A stretch of DNA of 64,000 nt from Trogon surrucura (lineage: Eukaryota; Chordata; Aves; Trogoniformes; Trogonidae), in assembly GCA_020746105.1 (NCBI GenBank), contig CM036618.1, forward strand, positions 91,010,122 to 91,074,121, read 5' to 3'. Of this stretch, positions 37,601 to 49,897 are shown one piece after another. The notes beneath the pieces were generated by a model, which worked only from the letters and a program-made list of their open reading frames with translations, searched no databases and was not told the DNA's origin. Position 1 is the first letter of the stretch, and the number at the start of each line of letters is the position of its first letter. Position numbers and translations under genes: made by a program.

Positions 37601-40600
37601 ATTATCTCCCTTCTAATGACCAGCCAGGCAAGATAACAGTTTTTATGCTATGTTTAGAAAACAATGTCTTACTACAAATTGACAGTTCATTCGCCTGTAA
37701 AAGAGCCTCTCTAACAGCCCTGGAGCAGCTGCCATTCTTTCCCATCCTGGTTCCTTTATTTGCTGCATATTTCACACTTGGAGAACTTGAGTGAATGCTG
37801 CGCAGCCTCCCCCAGCCACAGCAGAGGCTCAGAGGGGTGCAAAAGTGCCCAGAAAATCTGTAGCCATTTAGATTGTATCTCTATTAGTAAATTAAACTCT
37901 GACCGTCTGGCTCACAACAGCCTGCATCGCCCTTGCGAACTCTTGAAAGCCTCCCAGCCCAAGCGGCTGCAGGCATTGCTGCGAGCACTGCAGTGGGCAG
38001 TAGTAAGGCTGCCTTTTACTGACTCCTGATAATGCCTTGCAGAAGTCAATCCGTCAAAAAAAGTGAGATGCGAAGGGACTTGCTGCAGATGAAACAGGCG
38101 CATGTATTACTGGTGAGCTTTTTCTTCCAGTCCTGTGGCCCACAGAGAAGTTGGGGATTGACTGAGATTATGCAGGCTCCTACGGCGTCTGTGGCATAGC
38201 TATACTGGCCAGCTGGGATTGCAGTCTGTGTGGATATATTGGACACTTGTAAACACTGGGAGGTATCAGAAGTGGGCAGCCCTGACAGCACGGCGCTCAC
38301 AGTTTCGCTACCCCAGTATTTGCACTGAGCTCTGCAAACATTTTGCACCAAACCCTGTGCTGGAGCAGCTGTACATTTAGTGGTGTTTGAGGGCTGCTTG
38401 CACACCCTCTGCGGGTGCCCTGTCAGCAGAGGAGCAGAGCCCACTCCCTCCTCATGGAGCCAGCTCACCCTCACCTTGCTTGCCATCTTCTCCGAGCCAG
38501 CCTTTCTGCTCTCCTCTGCACCAGGATGTGGTTGGATCGCCTTAGGCTACCTTTCCTATGCAGGCTCATTTTTCACCAAAGAAGCCCTGGGAAAAAAAAC
38601 AAAACCACTCCCATCAGAAAGAAGATCTCCCAATGACTTGGAACCAGCAATATTTCTCGTTAAAAAACCCAAAAAAACAACCACATCATCTGCAGCATTT
38701 GCTTTCCCTTTTGAAGCAGAGCACTCAAATCAATAGCTCATATCTCAAACTACAAACACCTTTGTATTTGGAAGAGTGTTTTTAACCACTCCTACTTCAT
38801 TCACATCATCTAGGTCTAAGCAGTTCTTAACCTAAGTCTTACTGTCATGACTGAACTGGCTTTCTAGCACCCATTAAGTCCATCCTACCTTTGCTTTATC
38901 TCCAGAGCTTCAGAGTGTATTAAGAGGTCAGTAAGAACACAACTTGTGTCAGTTATCCTCAATGTGTCTCATCCTACAGGACATCCCATAGACACAGATA
39001 TTAAAAATACTTTCAAGATCAGCTTGCATTTGCAAACTGTTTTTCAGCCTGTCACCTTATAAAATAGCTTTGTAAATGCAACATGTGTAATACAGCAGCC
39101 AACAGTCTCAGCTGGCAGCTGGTGTCGTATGAAAAAAGTGCATAATTGCCAAGAGACAGTGTTACATGCACCAAAATTTCTGGGAAAATTCTGGATTATT
39201 TTGTGTAGCTTCATGCAGTCATGTAATGTCCCCATCAGGATGAGCTGGGCATTTCAAGCACCTCCAGGCTTGTATATGAAACTGTGGAAATTTTTACCTC
39301 TTTGAAATACCTTGTTTATATGGAAGTTTGGACTTGGTCACCTCTGTGCCTCTCAATCTCCCTGCCAGGTTCCTTTAGGGATTCAGAAGGCTCCATTATT
39401 TTTATTTTCCCCAAATAAGTAGTTTACCGTTGAATCTTTAGAACAGGGGTGAGACATAGAGGAAAGCTGGCAGCAGGGCTGTGTATCCTGGCCCTGGTCA
39501 TCTCCAATGAGTCAGAGTTACGAAAAGGTAACAGCTCCATGGCTCCAGGGGCTATTTTCACAGCTGCTACCCTGCTGACGGTGGTAGGAGCCCATCCTGC
39601 TCACCTTGTTAGTGGCCTTGTCTTTCTCACCTTTCCTGCAACGCATCTACAGCATGCCAGCATTTTGTTCTCTTGGGCTTGGTGGAAGAAGTTTTTGGAT
39701 ATGAAGCATATGAAGAAAGAGAAGCCGTTTGGAAATGAGGCTAAATGGGCAGGTGAGAAGTGTCTAGAAGAGGGATAAAGTTTAGAGTAGTTGCAGTAGA
39801 ACAGCTTGGTACAAATGGGATTGCTTGCAAGGTCAAATACAGGAGTCAAAGTCAGGCAGGTCTTCTTTCACCCTGCTTTGGGGACAGTCTTTTTACTAAA
39901 TTGCATCTCTAAATATGTGGTAATTCGGGACATAAATTCTCAGGCTTCCATGGTCTACGTATAGTATTATCAATGGTGAAATCTGTGTGCAGAAAGAAAT
40001 ACATAAGTTAGGCAATAATTAGATTTGAAGTAGCAGCTCATATGGTAATCTCCTAAAGCCTAAATTCAGAACAAAACTCCTGACCGTAGAAGTGGATTAT
40101 GCAATATTGAGGACTGCAGGCTCAGTTTTGTTTTAAAAACAAAAGACCATAAATTACAAATTCCTGCTCCTAGTCCATGTGACAAGCACAGCTTTCCTTT
40201 TTGATCTTGGCATCTCAGAAACAGAATCCTGTGATTCATCTCTGTGCTGAAACAGAAGGTTTTAAAAGCCTCTAAAGTGCAAATTTAGTAAATCAGTGTC
40301 AGCCTGGTCCTGAGAGACATTTCTCAAAAATTTTTGGCCGTACCTACGCTGTCGCAATATCCAGGACTGGACTCTGGAGTCCACTTCCTCTGCCACCATG
40401 TTTTCTAGCTTTCCAAGTCCCTTCTAGGGCACTTAGATATTGATGGATGTAGTTTTGGAAGCAGAGCCATCCCTCGTGTTGTCTCCATGACCCATATGCC
40501 CACTCCTGCCAGTTGCCATAAGGCTGCACAGCTTGGTCTATGCTATGTCAGGCCTCTCAGCAGCACCTCCACCCACAGCATGACTTCAGAAACCCATCAG

Positions 40601-42230
40601 TATCCATAATAGCATCATTTATATTACTGGCAGCCACACAAACCCATAGCTTACTTCCATCCCAAAATCAGCATGGAGTCCCGACATGTCTTGGGTAGTT
40701 GTTAAAAAATGGAAACAATATTCACAGGTTCACAGTTTTCAAATGGCTCCCCACAACAGCCACGTCTAATGAGAGACCTCAGCTTGAAGATTTCTGTTGG
40801 GTTACAGGTGGGTTCGGTCCAGCGGCCAGGAGGGAGGGATACAGCTGAAAGAGCCCGCAGCAAAGCCAGCGCAGCAATGGCCACTAGCTGGGGAGATCAG
40901 CCTGACGCAGTAACAATGCATGAGGCTTCATCTTTGCTTCAGCCTGTCACCATGAGACCCTGAGAAGCAGGACTCACCTCTGACCCAGGAGAAGAAGACA
41001 TTGCAGGCTTCCAAATCCAAGCACATCTCTGGAGATGACAGCAGTGAAGCATTCAGCTTATCCACGGGAGTGCTGGTAGACTGCCTAAAGACTAGACTAC
41101 ACTAAAGAGTAGCCTTTGATGTTCTCTGTGAGGAGTATCAGAAAACAGTGATCTAGGGAGTGGTCTTAGGAGCCCCTCGTGGCTCAGACCAGCAAGACAT
41201 GACTGACACCTTCAGAAGGAGATCCAGAGGTGCCTTTTGCACCTGGCTACCACAACATAGCATGGGTATCCCCCAGCATCCAGGTGGCACTTCTATATCC
41301 CATGCTGAAGGAAGAGGAGAGCCTGAGCTCCACCTGCAGGATACGGGGTAGGGTGGCCACTCACCACGTCCTAGGATGTGGGGTCAGGCATCCTGCCCCT
41401 TGGCAGCTGAGTCTGAAAGGAGGCAAAGGATTTGGAAGTCCCAGAAAAGCAGCACTAGAAGGTGACTGAGGGCCATAAGGCATTGTTTGGATTGTTTTCT
41501 GATTTGTCTTATGTAGCAACCTCCTTTGTAGCATGAGTCGGTCTTCTCTAAACTAAAGGTATCAGCGAGATATCTAAGAGAGTAAGGAAAGCTTCCCAAG
41601 CAGGAGTAATGCAATTAGTCAGGAAGAAATAATATTTTTTGAAAAGTAAAAAATATATAAGGGAAAATGTTAAGCAGTGCAAGGAGCATGAGACTATAAT
41701 TCTTATAGACAACAATAATGCAAAATTGAAACTCCTTTCTTAACTTTGCTTCATGCTTTTCCACCACAGCAGTGGATTTCAGCTTACGTTTTCAAAATGC
41801 TTTCTACAGCTTTGCCAGTGCTTTCCAATTTGTTGACGTTATTTTGTATAAGATGCTTCCTTAATCAAGTTGTCATTACTAGACATTGGTGAATTTTAAC
41901 AATTACTGCCCTATTTCAAAGCAGTGCCACATGCCAGAGTAGTTCCATATATTTTTTTAAATTACATATATTTTTGGAATCCTTATACAACCAGCCCGTG
42001 GCTTTGACACAAGGCATTGGTAGCTTTAATGACCACAGGAGATGCTGAATTGTTAAAGGTTTTTCTGTAAGAAGTTCTGAAAATTTACTAGCATTTACTA
42101 TCTTAAGGATCAGTTTTGATTTTGACCTAGAAATATAACTCACTTCTGTAGTAAAGGTATGCATGTAGCTTTAATAAGCAGAGCGTAAACATTCTAAAGT
42201 TTCTCTAAATTTCTGCTGCTAAGCTTCTAC

Positions 42231-42247
42231 AAAAAAAAAAAAAAAAA
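42231..42247 (+). repeat. A homopolymer (17 A)
   Basis: Uninterrupted A17 after CTTCTAC. Simple repeat without recognised flanking duplication. Confidence 0.7.
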
Positions 42248-44190
42248 GATGGTGTCAAGTTTTGTTTGAACATGCTACAGAAATTCCAAAAACCATCCCC
42301 AGGGTGACGTGCTGTTTCTCCAGTGTCTAACACAAATTCTTCACTTTTAGACCAAATATGTACCTTCAGGGGAATTCTGACAATCTACAATAATTCTTGG
42401 TTTGCAGGCAGCACAACAGCATGGTTTGTCAGTGCTCTTGTCATTGTTCACGCAACCTGAGAAACCACATATCGCACTTTAAAAAGTCACTTTGACTTGT
42501 TAAAACCATTTGTTGGAAATAGAAAATGGTGTACTTTTTAAAAAGTGAAAGAAATGTGGCCACAAATCTCATACCACAAAGCTAGCACAACCCTTGGGGA
42601 CTGCTGAATTGCAGGTTCTTCCATGTGCCCTCAGTTTCTTGGGGACATAGCAGTGCCAGGGATTGATGGTACCTGGTGGGGGTCTGACTGATGTCAAGCA
42701 GAAGTAGTTTTAAAAAAAAAAGGGAAATAATAAGGGAAATAAATTCTCTGCAACAGTGAGCAAGCTCCACGTGAAGAGGGAGGGTGGGCTTGAGCCTGGG
42801 AGTGAGGGAGGCAGATACAAGAGCAGAAAAGAGCTGTGGTGGGGAGGAGAGTGGAGACAGTCATCTGGACAAGGATTCACAGGTTTGAGGTAACAGCAAT
42901 GACCCCTAAAGGCTGCACATTAAAATGCTAAAAATGAATGTACACTACATTAACAGAAACCAGGAAAGTACAGTGTAATGACCCTCATAGAAATCATCAT
43001 CTGGATAGTCCAAATTATATTTTCTCTGGGAGTGGGTGACGTATTCTAAATGTATCTCTTCCTTGGCTGGAATGGGCAGGTCAGACCAGCATAATTGGTG
43101 GTTCTCTTGGTGAGACAGATGAAAAAGTATAATCATTGCAGTTTTATTTAGGCTCTGAAAAAAAGTCCTGCAAGTTAAATCACACTGTAGTTTTAAATAA
43201 ATTACTTTCTTCTGAAGGAGCTCTGTGGAAAGCAGAGAAATCATTCCTCACTGTTAGTTCAACCTTATGTTGGTTTAATTTCAGAGCATTACATGTACAC
43301 AAAATGAGTAGTGCAGGGCTGCTTGGGTGTTTTTATTTGACTCTAAATTGCTAGGTATAGAATCTCTTCACTACACCTGCCTGAATGGACCTATTTTGGA
43401 CTAAACTCTTCTTGCAAATCTGCATAAGAATGTCTCTTAAGGCAGCTCTGAAAAAAAAAAGGACTCCTGTGCCCAAAGAGCAACTTAGGTAGAATTTAGA
43501 CATCTGAATCTACCCATACCTCACTTCAGGGACTTGAGAGTGACTTTATAGGTACCCCCTGAGAGGTCCTGGCTACCATCAGCCCCCCTAGTCCTCTCCT
43601 GAGTCAGGGACCTCACAGAGCAGAGCAGGCACTAAACATGATGTGGCAGCCACAACCATCAAATCTTTTATAAAAAGAAGCAAGCAGTGAGAACACTTAA
43701 TCAGGGATAACTGTATCAGGGCTGTCTGTGGCCTCAGAGAGTTCGAACCCATGTTTCCTTCATCACCAAAGAGGTCTGTCGTTGAACTCCAGGGGAAAAA
43801 AAGATTGTGAAACCCTCATTCTTCCAAATGAAGTAGGACCCCTGTGCAACCAGGAATGCCAAATGTCAGAAAGAAAGAAAGAAAAGGGGCCTGATTTACT
43901 GCTTGCCTGGGAGCAGAGCAGAGCACAGCCAGGATCTCTGGCTTTGATCCTGTACGGAGCACGCATTTCACAGTAGCTCACTACTTCACAAAAGGTAGAG
44001 TGAGTCCAAGGAGAGGGGAGGTCCTGAGACCCTAGGACCTCTTCCCCATCCAAACGTCCAAACCACAGGACTGCAGCAAGCCTTTGTGGGCACCTCTGCA
44101 GCTTTTAGGAACCTGGACTAGTTTCAGTAGAGAGAGGAGAACGTGCCCAGGCATCCTCAGTACCTTTGCGTCCTCCCTCAAAAAAAAAAA

Positions 44191-44237
44191 TCTCTTCAAT
44201 CACTTTGTAGAGGGCCTGCAACAGGTGATTGAAGAGA
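44191..44237. repeat. Inverted repeat, 13-bp arms, 21-bp loop
   Basis: TCTCTTCAATCAC (44191-44203) is exactly the reverse complement of GTGATTGAAGAGA (44225-44237). The arm does not extend outward because an A11 run flanks it on the left. The stem is too short and the loop too wide for a typical microRNA precursor, so it is annotated only as an inverted repeat. Confidence 0.8.
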
Positions 44238-47200
44238 GGCTCTGCTCTCTCCGGGGTCATTTTGAACTCTTCAGGCTTCTACAAGCAGAAGCTATAACCT
44301 CTGACCACCTCTGAGCTAGCAGTGCTGTGCAAGGGTACCCTGGGTCTTTCAGGCCACACAGGAAAAATGCCCATATTCTGTTTGGTGGGGTCAATGGGCC
44401 TACATCTATTTTAGGCACCTCACAGACCACCCATTAGGCTTAACAGCCCAACCTACCTGTAGTTACCACAGCCTGGCACCAGTAAGCCAAGCCAGTCAGC
44501 TAAATTTATTTGAGAAACAGGGCCAACAGCAACTTACACAGTAGCAAAATGGTGTAAACCAGCATGTGTTAGAGAAACAGAGCAGTCCAAGCCCTCAACA
44601 CCCATCTCTGAAGCAAAAGGCCCTAAAAGGCAAGGAAAAGCTGCAGGAGCCATCCCCCTGCTCTTGAAGGGGTCACTGCTGTGGGATTCACCTGGCCACA
44701 GAAAGCAGCTGGCAAACAGTCAGTAGCTACTACCTAGGTGGTAAGTAAGTAAATTACTCAAAATGAAAAGCCCTGACTGTAATCCTAATGTGTATGTTAA
44801 TACAAAGACTCTTTAAGGCAAAAACACAAGCTGTCCACAGGCTCAGCATCTCATTTAGCAGCGGTTTGTTTGCTTTTTTATTAAATGCACAATTGCCATA
44901 TGTGCAACATATGATATTCCTTACAGCTCCTCCACCACAAAAGAAAGACAGGCAGCCATAAAAGCCTGAGTTTACTTGTCATGTCTTTCTGAGGTGCTGG
45001 ATAATTAATCAAAGTGCACCACAGTGCTCTGAAGCTCAACATCGCCTCCAGGAAGCATCTTTGTTTCTTGGTGCTAGTTTCACCTGCCTCCAGCTATCTG
45101 GCCAAGATGTGGGGTTTGCAACCACAGCAGAGGCTCCTCTAAAAGAGGAAGAAGGTTGAAGAACACACATGGTACAGGAAACCTTTTTATTGACACTTCC
45201 CACAGTGTGGGCAATTAATTTCTTCTCTTTGATATAATAAAGTGTATCATGTCCTATCTTTGCAGATGGTGCTAGTACAGATAGTATCATTCTCTTATTT
45301 TGATTATAGCAAACCCCTTGCAATTTCCTTCATAGATGAAGGAAAATAGGTGAGCATTAACTCACCTTTTTTATAGCAGAGGGTAGTAAGGTCTATGATA
45401 TTTTTCAGTTCCTGGACGCATATACTCTATTTCAGACCACTCAAAATGTAAAGTCCAGCATCCCATGCAAACAAGCTCACCCTTGCAAAACAGCACCTTG
45501 GATCTTACCTTTTGCGACCTGGCCTGGGATACCAACAGGGCAATCTAAGGATCTGAAATGAAATATAGTTATCACTTGGGCTTTTCTGGCCTATCAGAAC
45601 CCACTACCTGCATTTTTAAAAGAAATATCCACTCGGATTTTATTTTTTTTTTTTGTACAGACTTTAAGAGCAACTCAGTGCATTGAGGCTGTATAATTCC
45701 TTCCCTCTGACAAGAAAAGGGATGAAATTAAATCACATGACAAGTGTCAGCCTTATTACCTAGTGTACACCAAAATGAACAGCTATTGTACTGTCAAGCA
45801 TAGTGACAGAGTATAAGCATGAAGCATAGGAAAGGTTAAAAAATACTTTTAAAGAGGAAAAAATAAAAAGAAATCTAAAATGTTTTATTCTAGGAGATGA
45901 TGATCTGCTCTTATTTATCCAAACCAGTTTACACACACCTACACCAAGCCCACTTGATTTTCCCATAAAGGGCACATATTTAACTCAACCCACAGTTCTT
46001 GGGGATCATCTTAACTCCACAGTACTTGCTTAGAGAGCTTTCAAACAAAGTCCACTTCTGTTTTCTTATGGTGCAAGTGCTGCTGCAATATTGCAAGCAC
46101 TTGAGAAGAGGAACAACAACACACACTATTGTGCTACAAAGAGAGTACACAAATTAATTTCTGTGACACAGGAGATTACAGGAGATAAACTGCTTACTCC
46201 TGCAGACACAAAACACGTGGCACCAGCAAAGAATTTTGGTTTGCACGTGGAATGGATAGCAGTGCCTGACACCAAAAATCAAGGACTTAAAACCTACACT
46301 TCCATCAGAAAATGTTATACAGTGACAATTTACATAGATTTAAACCATCTGTTTGTTTGCAGCATGTAGCAGCTCTCCCAGATCTTTATAAAAGTCAGTC
46401 TGCTAATAAAAGGTCGGTGTAAAAAAATCTTACTTTATATGCAGAAGGAATAGTTTGCTAACTGTCTCTTCCCTAACATTCAAGCTTTTTCAAGTATTTG
46501 TGGTAGGGAAAAAATAATCAACATTCTTTCAAATGGAAATTTGATTTTAAAAGGTAAAATAGGATCTGCAGTAGGAAACACTGAAGGAGGTGCTTTCTTA
46601 CATTTGTACTTGATTTAGCTGAGATTTTAGCACATGTTAATGCAATGCATATACTTAACTGCTTTCTTGGCATAAGGTTAACTTCTGTTATGGCAGACTG
46701 AAGGAAAATGTACTCTAATAAACAAAGATCCAGCAGGATTTAACACTGAATGATCACTAGTCACTAGCACTGGCTGGGACTGCAAATACTGCATTAATGG
46801 AAATCTGATAAGGAGAAATCTTAGCAAAACTCATACTCCAGACTAACCCAAAGTGGAAATTTTTTTGTTTCATTTTAATGTGATCTGTTCATTTGGTAAA
46901 GGAACAATAGCGTTACGTTCAACAGCAAAGTATCATTCTTGATCTACAGATAAAACATGACCAAAACTCCCACTGGATCTGCATGGACTAAAAAGCCTGT
47001 CATATACATGGATTGGATTGTTTTCCCTTTCTTTTCTAGAGAAACAAAAAAATCCCACAGTTTTATTCCAGGTTGATGTTCCCTTCACTAGTTTGAAGTA
47101 GGGGATCACATGCTAGTACACATTATAGGAGACCTCATACAGCTTACATCAGGTGACTCCCTCAGCCCCAAATACAATGAATTTACACAGACTTCCCACA

Positions 47201-48782
47201 GTGGAAAGCCTGGAGCCTCTAAGCCAGACACTTAATGGTCAGCAGTGTAAATCCTCCTGCGCTTTCCCCCATGTGACAGCTCAAGGTCTGAAGGCCAGGA
47301 CCCCCTTGAGAGTGTTGCCAGCAGAGCTGTGTCACAGGATGCCTGTGCATTTCTCCCTGTATACCAGTGCCTAATGCAGAAATTAATATAGTGGCAAAAT
47401 CATGTTTCTTTATTATTATAAGTTAATTCCATTCGAGTACTAGTATAAACTCCACCAGCAAAAGTATAGAGTCCATAGTAAGATGCTTTTGTGTGGAGCT
47501 ATGACAACCAATCTGTTAAGTAAATCTACTAGCCTTGTCTAAATGCTTCTCTTAACTCTCTTAATGACGAAATACCTGTTATTGCAGACTAAGGGGTCTG
47601 CTGAACTCGTTTGCCCTTGACAGGCTTTACATATGAGCTTCTTTTAGATTTCTTAGCCTCTTTCTGCAGGAATTTTATAGTATTTTAGGGGAAAAAAAGC
47701 CAACTTTCTGTTGCCTTGAAAAATTATGCCACTAGCAGACTGGGTAGAGATTGCAATTGCAGCCAAGCCCAGGGCAGTGCCTCCCAAGAGGACTGCGATG
47801 GCTCTTGGAGTAGCTGGCCTTGGCTGGGGGACAGCAGGGCTTGGATGGCAGAGCCTTCAGAGAGCAATGAGAAGTCTTGCACAGCACTGATGGTACAGGT
47901 AGTTATACATTTGGTGAGGCAGGAAAAGTAGCATTGGAATTTCTCCACAAAGCACACAGCAATACATCCATGAAGCTATATTTTGCATGGATCCCTTATC
48001 ATCTCAGACCTTTTCTACTCTAATTAAACTGGAGATGAAAATACCTCAGCACTGAGCCAAATTCTGTCAGGACAAATTCTCACAACTGACTTTAAATAAA
48101 GATACAGCTGCTGAATATATTTGCTGCAGGTTTTGGGAATGCTCATATTAAGATGCCTTTTCCAAACCTAAGTCAGTGTCAGTATAGTCTTTAATGGTGC
48201 ACGGTGGCTCTGCAGTTCTGCTGCTTCTTTTTCTGGGATTGACCTGAAGTGAGAACTCATTGCAGGGAGGGCAAATTTTTTAATACCTCTAATGTGGTGA
48301 TGGGTTGAGGCATATAGTAGAAGAGAAGAGCATCTGCACTAAGTTCCTGCGAACTCTTTTCTACAGCTTGTTGCTATTTCTTTTAGCAGCTTCAATGTAT
48401 TTCAGTTGAAATACACTGTAATAAATGCTTAAAATGTATTTTTCTTCCAGGAGATAAGCAAGGTTTCTTTGTGGAAACTAACAGTGACAGCAGAATAAAA
48501 CTATATAACTGCTCTTGCTGCTATGGCTTGTACAGTCTGGAGTCATGCCAACTGCACTGTCCATTTGCAGAAAGACAGAGTCACCATGCTGAGCCACTTT
48601 CCAGCTAAGAAGCAATACTGTTAGTATGCCCAGGCATATTAACATGTCTCTGACCGTAACACAGAACCAACAAACAGAGGTGCAGATGGTCCAATAAAAA
48701 GGGTTAAAAATTATATAAGCCTAGAACTAGCAGAACTTAGTTTAGCCTAGCATACCATTTTAGCCATCATGTGGCTTGCCTG

Positions 48783-48807
48783 AAAAAAAAAAAAAAAAAA
48801 AAAAAAA
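48783..48807 (+). repeat. A homopolymer (25 A)
   Basis: The longest A-run in the window, after GCTTGCCTG. It resembles a retroposon tail in form, but no body of a known element or target-site duplication was identified upstream. Confidence 0.75.
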
Positions 48808-49828
48808 GCCCAAAGCCCTGGTTCAGAGTAACAAATTGCTATGTGAAATCTGCCACTGCCACTTTTCCAGGGCAAAGATATGTTGCTTTTCCTGGACATT
48901 TACATGCAATGTATTTTCTTCCTTGATAGCAAGCCAATTGTTATTTTAGTACAAATCTTTCCACTTGTAAACACGTAATCAATTTCTTTGAAGACCAAGT
49001 TTATTTTAATTCTTGAGCTTTTTCTGTACAACACAAATATTTACTCCCTCTCAGACTTTTAATTCTGATATTTGTCAAACATCTTGTAGTATTTTAATGA
49101 CTGAGATTAATTGTGAGTGCCCAAGCCAGGATTCCCTCAACTATCACCAAATAACTGTAAAAGCAGCATGGGAGGTGATGCTCAGGAGGAGCTGAGAGGC
49201 ATTATCCCTAATAGATTTGTGTTCTTGTAGCCTGGCCAAGAGCTTCAGGGATGGCTGGGGTCAGGAACCACATATGCAGACTGAAAAAAAATTTTGTCCA
49301 GGTGTTATGACAGACTCCTCTTAATCTCACGTGCTCGCATGCACACATGTACATGTCCTCAGAAAAGGAAAAGAACCAGTAATTTGGCTTGCAAATGTTG
49401 ACACAATTGCAAGATACTTTATACAACACTGTTCAGGAGTGAACAGACTTATGTCCCCTGTATCTTCATGAGATTACATGGTGTGGTTTGATGTGCAGAC
49501 AGCACAATCCTGTGATTATGTCTTAGGAGAGTAGTGAATGATCTTGAACAGCTGTCGGAGTATGTCCGTACCCAACATGCCTTCTACTGCCACTAACTTC
49601 AGAAATAACTATTGGAATGAAAACTTGGTTTCCTGAGACAAAAGGCAAATCTTGGACAAAAGGAAAAAAAAATAAAATCCGAACACCATCTCCTCTGGTG
49701 ACATCAGCTGCTCTACAAAGTATAAGATACAGCATGTGAGGACTGTGAAAGGCTGAAGAAATATGCACATTCCCCTCTGCCCCCATCATTCTGCGACACC
49801 TCCAATGTACTCTTATTTTCTTTTTCAG

Positions 49829-49897
49829 TGCTCCTTAGTGACACATCCAGCTTTTGTTTACTCGCCATGAAGACCACAGTCATTGCAACCTTCTTTG
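49829..49897 (+). CDS. VIT: VIT exon with start codon
   Basis: The acceptor after TATTTTCTTTTTCAG shows that a noncoding exon precedes this one. There are 38 bases of 5'UTR and then ATG at 49867 in the context CTCGCCATGA. It encodes [10 protein letters not shown] plus one base, the first half of the signal peptide. Donor GTAAGT. Confidence 0.88.

Larger units (their letters stand above)
31677..49828. other. Intergenic region or VIT 5' flank and first intron, no coding exon recognised
   Basis: About 18 kb. The VIT exon that carries the start codon has an acceptor at its left edge, so a noncoding first exon should exist upstream, possibly in this stretch. No family-recognisable coding exon was seen. 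The region holds a GA-rich tract at 34.4 kb, a lower-repeat block at about 37.45-38.0 kb that might be conserved noncoding sequence, A-homopolymers and an inverted repeat at 44.2 kb. Confidence 0.5.

Noticed and set aside
39449..39778. 109-codon + frame with a signal-peptide-like start
   Set aside because: The hydrophobic start is followed by sequence with no family resemblance, there is no promoter or splice context, and a reverse frame of similar length overlaps it.
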